Origin: Talaromyces rugulosus
Taxonomy: Eukaryota; Ascomycota; Eurotiomycetes; Eurotiales; Trichocomaceae
Direction: 5' to 3'
Length of the DNA: 64,000 nt
Assembly: GCF_013368755.1 (NCBI RefSeq)
Contig: NC_049561.1
Span: forward strand, 5,270,001-5,334,000
A program made the translations under genes and the position numbers. Below, in pieces: positions 34,580-46,071 of this stretch (position 1 is its first letter; each line of letters opens with the position of its first letter). The notes beneath the pieces were generated by a model. That model was not told the DNA's origin, did no database searches, and saw only the letters and a list, made by a program, of their open reading frames with translations.

Positions 34580-35825
34580 TTGGACCGCGACGAATATTTT
34601 TATGCGGATGAGAGAAGGCTTTGTGTCATGTGTCAATGGGCGTGTGCAAAAAGGTATACTCCCTATTACTCCAGCTGGTACTGCTCGAAGCGATGCCAGG
34701 AACTTGATTGGCCTTCGCATAAGCTTTTATACTCTCGATATGCCAAAATTTATAGAGACACGTCCATCTGACAACCACAGACTTGGAATATGGTTCCCAC
34801 GAGACATGTATAAACCGAAGCTTGTATGGGCCCCTTTTACGGACCATCTGGGCACCCCATATCCCGTTTTTGATTCCTTCCTTGGCTCAAACCATGGAGT
34901 GCTTTATACAATTATCATAAGGGAGAATAAGAGGAGAGGAATGGAGTTGGACCACTACCTAACCCTATATTATCGAGACTACGATGAGATCAACAGCAAG
35001 TCTATTCACCACGCCGTCCAAGCATGCCACGGTTTGACTGTCCCGTATGAATTCCCCGGAGATTATGTGATCATGTGTGGTCGACACTCTGATCCCGTGG
35101 ATCTTTTCGGCGACATGACACTGGCGGACTTTCGTCACGCCCTGGATTATTTCAGTACGTACCACGACCAGACAATTCGCGAAACCCCAGGTGGAGGCTC
35201 TGTACTTGCGGTACAGATTAGCTGTGCACTTGAGCAGAGACTTTATGCTCGTGACGCTTTCATCTCTGTGGCCGTGGATCGTGATTTTATAGGCACTAGC
35301 AATACTATATCACCGTTATCGGAGGCTCTGGGAAACTCGATCAAAATATGTAAGCTAAATTGCAACGAGCTAAAACGTGAGGGAGAGCGGATGGATATCT
35401 CATTGGAAGAGGATTTTCGCAACTCATATGCAGATATTCTTCTGACAGACATGGATCCAACATCTGAAAATTGGGGCAAATTCATTGAAGCTTCCTCATT
35501 CAGTGGCAATGTCATATTATTGAATGACGATCGAGCCGATCTGAGCTTTGAATTGGTGCAAACAATCACAGCCTACTCTCTGGGGGTTCTGAAGCCATTG
35601 TTCGAGAAATCCTTGAGGGGGGAAATCTCTCGTCAGGATGATCTAGCAGAAATATTGCCGGAAAAGATGATGGCGTGGAAACCAGCTGAAGCTTTTCAAG
35701 AGACCGAGCAACTTGGACTACGGCGAGGATTTGTTGCTAGGATAGATTCCTCGACGAAGAACTTGGCAACTCAAGAGTCTCGTGTTCTTGATGTAATAGA
35801 CAGGATTTTGCATGGCCAGCCTTAG
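34580..35825 (+). pseudogene. MYND-finger protein, frameshifted and with degraded zinc finger
   Basis: The 5' part encodes a MYND finger (ADERRLCVMC to DWPSHKLL) in one frame. The remainder, starting KFIETRPSDNHRLGIWFP, is in another frame. Continuity is restored if the four-A run at 34745-34748 were three long, so the gene carries an apparent +1 frameshift. No in-frame ATG precedes the finger; the frame opens at a TTG inside ATTGGAC. Three of eight MYND ligands are Tyr instead of Cys (codons 34655, 34664, 34730), each explained by TGT/TGC to TAT/TAC. The C-terminal part (about 360 residues) is otherwise open. An automatic caller would start at the ATG at 34602 and translate the finger out of frame. 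A base error in the assembly could explain the indel but not the three Tyr codons. Confidence 0.7.
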
Positions 35826-35975
35826 TCTATGCTCAGCTAGTGAATTTAATATGTGTATTCGCACCTACTAATATATGAAATGCTCTCGGCTACATGTGTC
35901 TCCGCAATTCGATTGTTGCATATAGCCACTGGAATTCTTTTTCATTTTTTTTTTCATTTTCAAAGTTCAATACAC

Positions 35976-35989
35976 ATCAATTAATTGAT
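35976..35989. repeat. Perfect palindrome between convergent genes
   Basis: ATCAATTAATTGAT is its own reverse complement, flanked by AATAC on the left and TGTATT on the right, making an imperfect longer hairpin. It lies between the 3' ends of the MYND pseudogene and the NAD(P)-binding gene. Confidence 0.6.
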
Positions 35990-36075
35990 CGATGTATTGG
36001 GTTATATCTTAGGACATAGATAAAAGCAACGTTATATATTCTCAACGCTAACTACCAACACAGACAAGAACCCCA

Positions 36076-36937
36076 TCAGGTCGTAATGGTCACTATTTTG
36101 CCCAAATATGGATTTTCCTCTCTCAATCCATGGCGGACGGAATTCTGAAATAGCCAGGCGCCCACTTCATTTCTGGAAATCACATATCCCACGGCCGGCT
36201 TATTATCTCCACCAACTTTGATGTTTGTCAACCCATTGCCCTTCCCATCGGTTAGGAAACTTGGCCGGATAATGATGTACTCCCTGATTCCCCTTGCCGT
36301 CTTATCCATGGCAACTTCTTCGAATATGAGGTCTTCCATGGCCTTTTTATCAACATGGGGTACCTTCAACATCCACTTATACATGGGCATCATCAGAAAA
36401 GGTAAGTCTCGCTTTTCGCTAATGCCTGTCGTGCTGAGAACGACAAGAAGTGGCTTTTTGTCATCGCCATCTCGGGCCTGATTTAATGAGCGTGAAACTT
36501 CGAGAATCGTCCGCATGCCATCCTGGCACACAGTAGGGTTATCAAGGGTTGGCTTGAGAGGGCCGTCAAAAATGAGCTTTCCGCCGATTCCGTTGATGAT
36601 TATGTCGACCGGCTCCTCTTTGTGCACAAGAGCCTGTTTAACGGCACTGGTGTCACTGACACTACCTTGCACGATAGTCAAGTTATTGGCAATAGCCGAG
36701 TCGTAGACTCCGCGTTCACTCAGTAGATCTTTGAGTTTGGTGGGATTGCGGGCCACTGGAAAAGGGAAGTCTCAGTTCTAGCCCCAAGGTCGATAAAAAA
36801 AACACAAACTATGAAGAAAGTGGAAGTAGCTTACTTGCATTACAGTAGTATCCATTCTCCAATGCTAGGGTGAGACAAGAAAGGACGCACCCCCCTGTTG
36901 CTCCGAAAAATGCGATAGTAGGAAGATTGTTGTACAT
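36076..36937 (-). CDS. NAD(P)-binding Rossmann protein (atypical SDR)
   Basis: Predicted dehydrogenase or reductase. The ATG ends at 36937 (MYNNLPTIAFFGATGGC), containing the nucleotide-binding motif GATGG. One intron (about 36757-36834) leads to LARNPTKLKDLL or the equivalent, where the split codon is uncertain, then NNLTIVQGSVSDTSAVKQAL, VDIIINGIGG and REYIIIRPSFLTDGKG. The overall length (about 260 residues) and order fit the NAD(P)-binding (NmrA-like fold) group often found in secondary-metabolite clusters. No active-site YxxxK is evident, as usual for atypical SDRs. Substrate unknown. It is convergent with the MYND pseudogene. Confidence 0.8.
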
Positions 36938-37899
36938 TGTAACAATTGACTTCAAAATCTCAAAAAATGTATGGATCAGTTGTTTGTGTCTTTAGTAAGA
37001 GCGGCTCTTGGCTTTCCGAGCTCAGCTGAATTGATGATTCAAGTATGTTGGGTTGTTATGTAGTTGTCGACTCGTGCAGATACCGTTTATTTATAGATCC
37101 AATTTCCAAGAAAGGGTTCAAACGCACGGTTCAGGATGAGGAAAAAGAAATTAAAATAACAATGAAAAAATTCAGCTTTCGGCCTCATCAATTATGCCGT
37201 TCTCCTAGCCCCGGCGCATTTCAGCTATAATCTACAAGGGGCCAATGCTAGCATTTACTGTAGACACACAACTCTGCTGTCACCATACGAATAGAAGACA
37301 CACGACACGGTCTTTGTATCTAAATATTGGCCTCCAATAAGAGTGAGAAAAGCCAATCTGAGATCCGCGGGCCGCGCAGCATGCCCTATGTTTGGGGTTA
37401 GCGTCAATCGTATTTAACGTTAATAACTTAATACTAATAGTGTTTAAGCCTTTAAGTTCCATGTCAGCGCTACTTTAGGCCCCTGATCCTTTTGCCCAAT
37501 AACAAACTCGACGTAACATAACATTCAGTGGAGTTTAAATAATTGGACGCGATGATCAACAAACTTGTTGACAGTAACGCAAAAATTATTTTTAGATCCA
37601 ACATTGAAATGTCGTGATGACGGCTTTCGGGTACACTTTATTGGTATAGATGCATCGGCTTCAATAATGTCTCTACGCACAGATGGTGCAATGCTTGGTA
37701 GACTCGGCTTTCGGGTGAAACCACGGCAATTGGTATGTGTATATTACTTGGGGCATACATTGATAAGTAAGATTGATAAATTTCTAATAATAGAACTTGC
37801 AATTCATGTACCACTAAAAATAAACCTAACATACAATATTATTACTACCCTGCATATGTCCAAGCTGCCGAAAATCCATTCATAATGCATAATTAAAGT
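36938..37899. other. Intergenic
   Basis: About 1 kb between two minus-strand genes. The 12-mer CGGCTTTCGGGT occurs twice (near 37620 and 37703). A plus-strand ORF (37565-37885) has no recognisable content. Confidence 0.4.
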
Positions 37900-38506
37900 T
37901 TAAACCGTCACTCCGGTTAACCCGAGATTGTGGAAGAGAGTAATCAAGTCTTGCGCGACATTGAGTTCTTCAATTAATCCGGTGTATTGATTTAGGATCA
38001 AAAAGTCAGTGCCGTTATAAGTGACTGGGTCTCCTTGTTTCAAAGTCCTTCATAATAATAAGTATTAGAAGAGAGGATCAAGGAGAAGAGGCCAAAGGTT
38101 AAACTCACGTTGGCAGAATTGTAAAATTCGCTCCCATGACAGCATCCAACTTCCAGCGCACGGCAATGTGGTTCTCATGCCCTGTCCACGCGTGGATCTT
38201 AAACTCGTATTTATCCCATCCCGTACGAGATCGTAAAACAAAGGCACGGAACTGTTCTCGGGTTGTGATATTAAACGCCTCACTGCCTCCGTTCGCAGAC
38301 GGGAACCGGTCAGCATGAAGGGTGACGGTGGGTGAAAATGTCGAATCGAGTAGTGACAAATTCCCATTCCAGATGCTCAAGTAGTTATTCAAGACGTGTT
38401 TTAGATGGCTCTGAGGCGTGGTCATTCCATGTAGTTCAGCCATAGTGGGATTGATCAATGGAGACAGCGAGAGTGAGATGACAGAAATCAAGGGGAACAT
38501 CATCAT
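37900..38506 (-). CDS. Secreted SnoaL/NTF2-like small protein
   Basis: About 185 residues with one intron (about 38049-38108). The ATG ends at 38506, where three ATGs occur in a row; the first gives a signal peptide (MMMFPLISVISLSLSPLINP). The body has the fold pattern of the SnoaL/NTF2 superfamily: helix LKHVLNNYLSIWNGNLSLL, then the strand DSTFSPTVTLHAD, REQFRAFVLRSRTGWD, and the beta strands IAVRWKLDAVM. The last exon encodes GDPVTYNGTDFLILNQYTG and ends GLTGVTV. The family includes small-molecule isomerases/cyclases and ligand-binding proteins; the role here is unknown. It is divergent from the Zn2Cys6 gene at 38892. Confidence 0.7.
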
Positions 38507-38891
38507 GTTTTTTTCTTCTTTACTTCTTAGGCAAAAGGAATTAGACCAGAAGATGTGCCGACAGTGAGTTTATATACAAATATCTGCAGAGAGGTAGAAT
38601 AATAGCTAGGCCCCGGCGGTAAAATAGAAAGAATTACCCAAACGGGAAAGTGTCGGCCGAGCGAGACTAGTGGCTTTATCCCACGGGAGATTGGGGCCGC
38701 TTATACGCTTCCGCCCAATTCCACGAGACTAGGTGCCATCCGCCATTCTTCTAGCCTCTCCTCCCCTCCCCACAGGTAACCCAGCAAAAATTTAAGCACT
38801 AGAATAACCTTACGCTTGTTCTGTTGCATATGCAGAAACTGCGGGCCACATGGTACTATTATTTGCCATTCTTCTGCAATCAGAGTGAGTC
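38507..38891. other. Divergent promoter region
   Basis: About 0.39 kb between the SnoaL-like gene (minus) and the Zn2Cys6 regulator (plus). A pyrimidine-rich segment lies around 38740-38780. Short distance suggests shared regulation. Confidence 0.45.
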
Positions 38892-40499
38892 ATGGTAGGC
38901 GTAAATCGGTCCAAGGCTTGTATCACCTGCATTCGACGCAAAAAAGGCGTGAGTAACCCAACCTCGGAATCGGCTGGAACAGGGGATGATTCATTACTGA
39001 CCATAATCTATGCGGGTCAAAAAAAAAGTGTGATCGGCAGAAGCCTAGATGCAGCCAATGTCGAAAGTCCTGCATCGAGTGTGAGGGCTACGACAGGCCG
39101 CGCACTTTCGTCAATAGTTTCGTACAAGGAGGCGCCAAAAGTCCCGACATCCCTGGCGAGAGTTCAAAAAAGCTTATGCGGTCCGCGCATGAAACTAACG
39201 TTTTGGGATTATTCTGGAATTCCTACTTCCCAAACGGTAAAAAGCTTCCAGCAGGAAACGCCATTAGCACACTTGGCGGGTTGATGCATCTAGTTCAAGA
39301 CATTTATACAGCAGATGACCTTCTGAGAAAGACTATTATTGCTTTCTCACTGTCTGCCATTGGCATGCGAGAAGATCCTTCCGGGTGGATGCGGGAAGAG
39401 GGACGCAGACTTTATGGGGATGCATTACGAGGTGCAGTAGTGATGCTGCAAAGCCCACGTAGGAGACAAGAGGATGGTTTTCTAATCGCAATACGATTGT
39501 TCAGTTTATACGAGGTAATCAGTTCTCCAAAATTTCCTCCACGGCATTATGAATTTTTCGTAACTTAAAAAGGATGAACAAGATGCTAACATAAGCACTT
39601 AAAGGCGGTAATTGGCGATAGCGACGAACAGTCCTTCACTTGGATGACGCACTGTTCTGGCGATGCTGCAATAGTAAAAGACAGAGGCCCGCTTGCTTTT
39701 AGATTGGGCTCTTCTCATCGGCTTTTTGCTGATGGAAGGTTGCACTTGGTTAGTGAAGATAATAGCTATGCTCTGCCGTCACTAACATGCCCTTGTTTTT
39801 CACTTTTTTTTCTAGATAATGACTGCACTTCAAGAGAGGAAAAAGTCATTTCTTAGTGATCCGGCTTGGAAGATGCTGCCCTGGAGCCACATGCAAAAGA
39901 CCCCTAAGGACATTTTACTTGACATTCTTGTCGATGTGCCGACCTTGTTCGAGGCTATCGATATCATGTCCCATTGCAAAGACCCAAACCAAAAGGCCGA
40001 CTACCAAGAACGTCTTTATATGGAGTACGTATTTCTCGAGAAGCGTCTGACTCATTGGGCCAGAGAGTTTGCTTCGGTTTTGATCACACACGAAAACAAT
40101 GCGCTAGTCGAAGACGTGATCATGCCTCAAATTTTGGCTGCAGCTCATGTTTCAACATTATACTGGGTCACGTGCATAATTGTCTATGGGTTAGTAGGGA
40201 AAGTCCTTATGGCGGGCTATGGAGAAGAACCCTTCAAGGGAATATATGTCGACCCTGGCATTTTCTGTCAAGACATCCTTAGGATAACCCCTTTGTTTCT
40301 TCACTTCTCCACCGGCATTTTTCGTGTTCACCTCGCCACTCCTGCTCTAAGTGTTGTCATGATCTATCTCGGCAGTCTTCCGTCTGGGGAGATGGAGAAA
40401 GAGAAAGCCATGCTGGCTGGGTACTTGCGAGATCCGTCATGTTCCAGTATGCGCAAGTTTCTTGCGAGTATGAACCCGGAGGAATCCACAAAGCTATGA
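38892..40499 (+). CDS. Zn2Cys6 transcription factor
   Basis: Nuclear regulator of roughly 480 residues. The start ATG is at 38892 (MVGVNRSKACITCIRRKK); the second half of the cluster (KCDRQKPRCSQC, SCIECEG) lies after an intron with donor GTGAGT near 38950, and all six cysteines are present. Two further introns, near 39512-39603 and 39748-39815, lead to the long last exon (MTALQERKKSFLSDPAWKML). The body has the C-terminal regulator homology seen in small Zn2Cys6 proteins (RRLYGDALRGAVVMLQSP, IAIRLFSLYE). Divergent from the secreted SnoaL-like gene and near a NAD(P)-binding gene, so a small accessory metabolic unit is possible (inference). Confidence 0.83.
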
Positions 40500-40994
40500 A
40501 AACACGCCGCTTCCTAAAGCATTCTATGACAGCTCATTGTTGCTACTTTTGTTACTTTTGTTTTTTTGTTTCCACGATATACCCAATCCTGTTTTGCCTT
40601 GCTATTCATGTTTATTACCTGTAATTTTTATATGATTTTTCATTGCCAAGCTAGTCTTATGCATACATATGTACTGTACGGTAGCATTTTTTAATAATTA
40701 ACAAGGCTGAAATACAAGTTAGAAACAAGAATCTTATAGTTGTAGATTAATTGAATAGTTCCATTGCACGTTCTTTCGTAGTGTCTTAGTCCTCATTTAC
40801 TGGAAATGAGATATTCTGTAAAAGACTTTCTTTTCTCATGCCTTACTAGTGATAGACATATTAAAAGAATATGAAAGCTTGTAATAAGTAATTGCTGATT
40901 AAAAAGGAACTGCTACTCATGAAATAAAATTGCGCATGTAAAAAATCGACTAGAGTGGTACCCTGAAAACTTTTTGTCGTCTCGTTCCTCTCAC
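40500..40994. other. Intergenic between convergent genes
   Basis: About 0.5 kb, strongly AT-rich, 3' flanks of the C6 regulator and the BTB-like gene. Nothing recognised. Confidence 0.45.
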
Positions 40995-41965
40995 TTATTT
41001 TTTTGAACCCAACCCCCTTAATTTTTTAATCTTGCCGAGAAGAGCCGCCTTCAAAGCAATCTCTTTCTCGATTTTCTCGTTTTGTTCATCAACCCTTCTA
41101 GACACAGCATTTGTGACATCCATTGCAAATTCATCCCCTTTACAAAGAAGTAAATCAAGCTCTTTCTCGGAAATCTCTACCAGGTTTCTCCCAACAAGAT
41201 TAGAAATAACATCTTTACCAAACTCGTTTATAAGTGGTGCCGAGTAAATTAAATGAATTACATGTCCCAAATAAGGAAACATTGGTTGCTTTAAGTCAAT
41301 AAGTACTTGAAACGCAACTAAGACACGTGACAATGCTACGCATTCGAGCGAGGTCTCTTCATAGCGATTTCCAAAAAAGAACATTTTGGCCTGGTACATC
41401 ATCTCAGCCCCAACGTTTCCGCCCATTAAAGCCGCATCACGCATTGCTTGATACGTCCCGTAAGCATGATTGGATCTCATCCAAGAATGTCCCTTGATGC
41501 CAGTGCGCTCTTCCCAGGCAGCTTGTTCCGGTCCTATGTAGATAGATATATGTTAGTATTGCGCTTACTTGGCAGGTAGCTTGGCTGATGAAACTTACCT
41601 ACTGTCCCTGTGTAACAGTATTGACCGTCGCCCTGTAATACAGGATAGTCGCGGGTCGAGAGATATTCGAGCACACGCTCAATGACTACCTCCTCATAAC
41701 CTCTCCAGTCGATCGCTGCCTGTGAGGCTCCTGGGCTCTCCATTATAAATTGGCAACGTATTAGCTTTGAATTAGACGACGCTAGATCAGCGGTATGGAT
41801 GTAATAGACGGCTCCATTACGGCCAGCGAGAATTGCCGTGGTTGGACCGGGGTAGATGCTATGGAGCCTAATGCTATATTAGCACCTTTATCTGGAACAT
41901 GTTTTAATTTAATCAAAGAAACTGACCACGTACTTTTTTATATCGGCAGCCTTTGACCAAGGCAT
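40995..41965 (-). CDS. BTB/POZ-like domain protein
   Basis: About 260 residues over three exons. The ATG ends at 41965 (MPWSKAADIKK). The second exon carries a BTB-like segment: GAVYYIHTADLASSNSKL then EVVIERVLEYLSTRDYP, matching the H-x-x-x-L-x-x-S-S and LEYLYTxDY positions of fungal BTB proteins used as adaptors in protein-protein contacts and ubiquitin ligases. The third exon is a helical region ending in a Lys-rich coiled-coil-like tail (DEQNEKIEKEIALKAALLGK). Partner and role are unknown. The match is in pattern, not in strong identity, so I call it BTB-like. Confidence 0.6.
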
Positions 41966-42496
41966 GGCTGTAGAGGATAGTATGAAATGAAAGGGGATTG
42001 CGTTTTAGAACAGAAAGACCCTGCTGTGATTCAAGATAGCAGACAGGTCAAAGAAGGATCAAATGTGTCGAGTAGTTATTAGGAGAGTTGATGAAGTGTG
42101 AATGAAATGTAATATTTGAAGATGAGGTTACTGGGTTTATATAAGAAAGATAGTGCTCTCCCAGCGTTGATGTATAGGCGTGTTACCGCTAGATGAGACT
42201 GGTATGACATTGAAATCGTGAATCAGTTTGTTAACACTACAAAGGTTGCCACTACAAAGGTTGCCATGTAATATCAAAGAAAGCTTATTTATAGACCGGC
42301 TGTTTCCGCATGGTTATAAGGATAATTAACTTGTTTTATTCATCTCAGTAGAGAACCGTGTTAATTTATGTCAAAGAAATCATTTTCAGATGTTATTATA
42401 ATTAGGCTTTTGGATCAACCACTTCCAACATCCAACTTGTGGAAATTTTTCAAATTATACACACACTCATCCCTGCATCTATTTTGAACAAGAAAT
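41966..42496. other. Intergenic
   Basis: About 0.53 kb between two minus-strand genes. It contains the tandem repeat at 42235-42264 and AT-rich DNA. Confidence 0.45.
42235..42264. repeat. 15-bp tandem duplication
   Basis: CACTACAAAGGTTGC occurs twice in immediate succession in the region upstream of the BTB-like gene. Confidence 0.85.
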
Positions 42497-45247
42497 TTAG
42501 ACAGACAGCTCTGTCGTCGCCACCTTTTCTATCACGTGGCGATATCTGGCAATCTTCTCGCCGGCTTCTACGCACATGCGCTCGGTGATAATGGCAGAAC
42601 GGCCGATATAAAGCGACGGCTCAAGCACAGAATCGAGGTCTTTGTGTACCATGGCAAAGTATTCGGTGTTGCGAATTCTTTCAATGAGGTCATTGGGTTT
42701 GCCTTCGTTTTTGACAACGGATCCTGCTTGGTGCGAAAGGACGCGGATTTCCTCGTGCGCCTCTTGTCGGCTTGCTCCCTTGCTGACCATGCGCATGATA
42801 ATGTTCTCGGTGACCATAAACGGCAGCTCGGCATCGATATGGGAGCGGATCACTAAGTGTTTGTTTAGTACTTTGTTCTTGTGGCAAACAAAAAGGAACA
42901 ACGAACCTCGGGGATAGACGACAAGGCCATTGGTAACATTGTCAAGCATCAGGCCTGGTTATTTCGTTAGTAAGAAAACTTGGACACAAAGAATCCTGGA
43001 CATACAGATCGCATCGGCCAACAGGAATTGTTCAGGGATGTTTGCCCGACCTAATTCATTTATTAGTAACCAAACTCAGGATACAAATGTCTATGACGTA
43101 CGAATAGCAGAGTCATCAAGGGTTCTCTCAAACCACTGGCTCGCAAATGTCTGGGCGGCGTTTGCGTTTCTGTTCTGCAAGTCTCTTCCAAGAGCAGTGA
43201 TTCTCTCGCTTCTCATTGGGTTTCTCTTAAATGCCATGGCAGAGGAACCGATTTGGTCAGCCTCAAAGGGCTCCTCGATTTCTGTGGCGGTGTTAGTCTG
43301 TCATGTCGATTTGCCTTGGGGCTCCGATAAGTTTGTGGGGATGGTTGCTCCCAATTATAACTCACCCTTCAGGTGCGCTAGATGTCTGATATCAGTAGCG
43401 ATACGTCTGTAGTCCAAATTAGTTTATTTATTTCACGTTAGAACTCATTGTTGAACAAGGGAGGACATACTGAGCAGTTGCCCCAAGACCGGAGAGCGCA
43501 TTGGCCACTCGCCTGCCACCTCACAGTTAGTGATCACTTTGTCTTTGTCTCTGAGACAATGGAGCATCCTCTCTTTGAGACTGCATTGTTTGTTTCTTTA
43601 AGGATTACTCACAGGTCCACCTTTCTGGTATACTAATGAAGTTATGTTAGCCCTTTGTCTAGCAAATCTGTTTGTCCGGCAAATAGGGTAGGTGAAAGAT
43701 TCGGCTGATCTTTCTCTATCAGGTGAAGGGGGTAGATAACATACTGTTTGAGTCGAGACTGAATAAATTCCTGGGAACCCGGCTTTCTCGCACAGTTTCT
43801 TATTGAGTTCGTCAATCTTGTCGCCATCTGAGTTGAAGATTGCCATGAAGGAACTTGAGGGTAGTCAGTATTAGCAAAACATGAGGTGAGATATTGAGGT
43901 CGCACGCTTGACTTCCGGTGGTTCCCACTATCAAAATTATTAGTTATTCATCATAATTTCAAAGCAGAGGCTACATACCGGCACCGCGGAATCGAAGCTG
44001 GTCCCGAACATTTTCAATGTCCTCCAAATCCATGACCTTTGCAATATTAGTGACATCCATGGTCTATTGCAGTTTAAAATACTCACAAGCTCCTGGATCC
44101 ATTGAGCTGCACGCTTGCCAACCCTTCGAAAACAACCTAGTCAGCAATGACTAAGAAATGAATTGAGATTATAATGCGTACGTGATGAGCTGGGCGGCCT
44201 GGAAATGGGTGAACCTGTTCAATCGTCAGACTTGAACCATCTTCGAGAGCCAAGATGATAAAATACCCCAAAGTTGGAAGGTCCTTGTGCTTCAAAGCAA
44301 ATGCTTGAAGGTTCTGAATAACTTTTGCTAGCTTTGGAAGCAAAAGATCCAATCCATCTCGAATCTAGCTCGCGGTTAGGTAAAGTCATGTTATAGTTAC
44401 CGGGAGGGCCGGAAAGAAATAGAAGGATGATGGCGTCTAGAGAACATACAAATATCAAGTCTACAAAATACAAAGTTAGCTACCACGTTCTTAGAAATCA
44501 AGGGCCTGTGGGTAGAAAGCGTTGGCAGTTTCTGAATAACACTGCACGAGCGTATATCAAAAACCACTACCGCGGCATTTCTGACCACAGCCCGGAGATA
44601 CTCAAGCTCAAATTTCAAGACTAGCCTAAGTCAGGAGAGAGCTTACCCGCATTGTCTGTGACATAACAGCTTCGAAAAAATCAGCTCATACATCTAAGCC
44701 TACTACATTTGCTGTACACACCTTGTAGCACCATAATGAATCACACCTGCGGCAGCACTTGAGTATAAAGTTAGTGAGTTTTTCCAGTAACAGATTTATT
44801 CGTTGCCAGTGAATCTTCGCGTCATATTTCCTTGGTGATTTACACCAATTCTCTCGGCGATTTAATCGGTATAGAATGGGTTATTGTGATGGTTACGTAC
44901 GGGGCATCTTGTCCGAAAGCCTGGCCCTTGATTAGCATGACCTAGAACCCCGTGTCCAAATCCACACTGCTTACATGGACATGGGCCATGACATCGTGTC
45001 GACGGCGCTTCTCTTCTACCTGCACGACCTGGAAGGCCTCGTCGGTGATGACCAAATTGGCTCTCATCTGCTCGAGAGCCTTGTCGGTGATCTCCTTTAT
45101 TCCGAGCTCTTGCTCAGACTCAGCCAGCCAAAGCCAGAGTTTTCTCCATGTCGCAGCCCTCGTGCGCATGGAGAACAGCGAGAGCATCTCCTTGGAGGCA
45201 TAGCGGGAACCCAGAGGGGTTTGGTATGTGTCCAATAAACTGGCCAT
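42497..45247 (-). CDS. ADE13: Adenylosuccinate lyase
   Basis: Purine biosynthesis enzyme that splits SAICAR and adenylosuccinate, releasing fumarate. The N-terminal exon starts at the ATG ending at 45247 ([20 protein letters not shown]) and includes [13 protein letters not shown] and [12 protein letters not shown], where HDVMAH holds a catalytic-type His. The superfamily signature is [16 protein letters not shown] near 43210-43250. The C-terminus [28 protein letters not shown] and DLIERIR matches the eukaryotic enzyme. About a dozen short introns break it up, unusually many for this window. The frame stays open for 95 codons further upstream to an ATG at 45532, but the enzyme's usual N-terminus begins at 45247 and that stretch is low-complexity. 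A housekeeping gene; the yeast homologue is ADE13. Confidence 0.95.
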
Positions 45248-46071
45248 TTCTGCTGCGGTTTGGTGGGGAAATTGGCAGGATAATTGCCAATTGGAGGTTC
45301 CAGCGGATACTATGGCAGGGCGTTCCTGAGAAATTGGCAATAATGGTTGAGATGGGTTATCTACGCTCAACAAGCAGGGAAATGAAAAGCACACCGAAGA
45401 GTTTTTTTTTTTTTTTTTGCTTCGCCATATGACATGCTCGGCGGTGGGGCCGGCAGAAATAGCTGCGTTGTGCGATCGCCACCCGCGATTGCTGGGAATG
45501 GAAGGCGGTGAGGCAAGGCGGTGAGGCTGCATGCTGGCAGCCCCGCGGCAGATCGAGCTGGAATGCTTGGCGCCGTCTCCATCTCTCCGCTACCGGAGCC
45601 GTTCCGAGAAGGGAAATTCGCAAATCGACCGCTCACTAGCGTCAGGAACCGTTTTGAGAATACTGTAATTTACCGCTGTTCCTGTAATTTACGACGTTGC
45701 TTCTTTTCTTTTTCACCTTCTCCTTTTTTTCTTTGGCCTCATCGTCCACATAAGACATGCCACTAACATCACGCAACAGGCGTAGGAAACTATCCACGTC
45801 GTCGTTTCCTACATCATGCCGCACACCCTCCTCATGCAGTTCTAGACGATTCTCAGTCATGTTATACGGCAATTCGTAAACCGAGTCCTCATTTGTGCTG
45901 TCTTAGCGAACTAAGATCTAATCCAGATGTCATTGAACAAGCACTACTATCAAGCAATGTCATTTCCGTGTCTAGTTATCTCATTTAATTGTGCTTGAGT
46001 CTATTTATCCAATTCCCAAGTAGTATATAAAGTAATATAATTGACTTATATAACAAATCTATCAAAGGCTG
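45248..46071. other. Intergenic, with ADSL leader and a small ORF
   Basis: About 0.8 kb containing the 5' leader of adenylosuccinate lyase, a T-run (about 45403-45418), and a small minus-strand ORF listed separately. Confidence 0.4.
45642..45860 (-). CDS. Possible small hypothetical protein
   Basis: Open frame of about 72 residues from an ATG ending at 45860 (MTENRLELHEEGVRHDVG). It is acidic, then Lys-rich (DDEAKEKKEKVKKKR). The codons upstream of the ATG are also open (EDSVYELPYN), hinting at a larger exon, but no clear gene frame was assembled. No family recognised. It could be an exon or fragment of a degraded gene. Confidence 0.25.
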   Translation of the reverse strand: MTENRLELHEEGVRHDVGNDDVDSFLRLLRDVSGMSYVDDEAKEKKEKVKKKRSNVVNYRNSGKLQYSQNGS

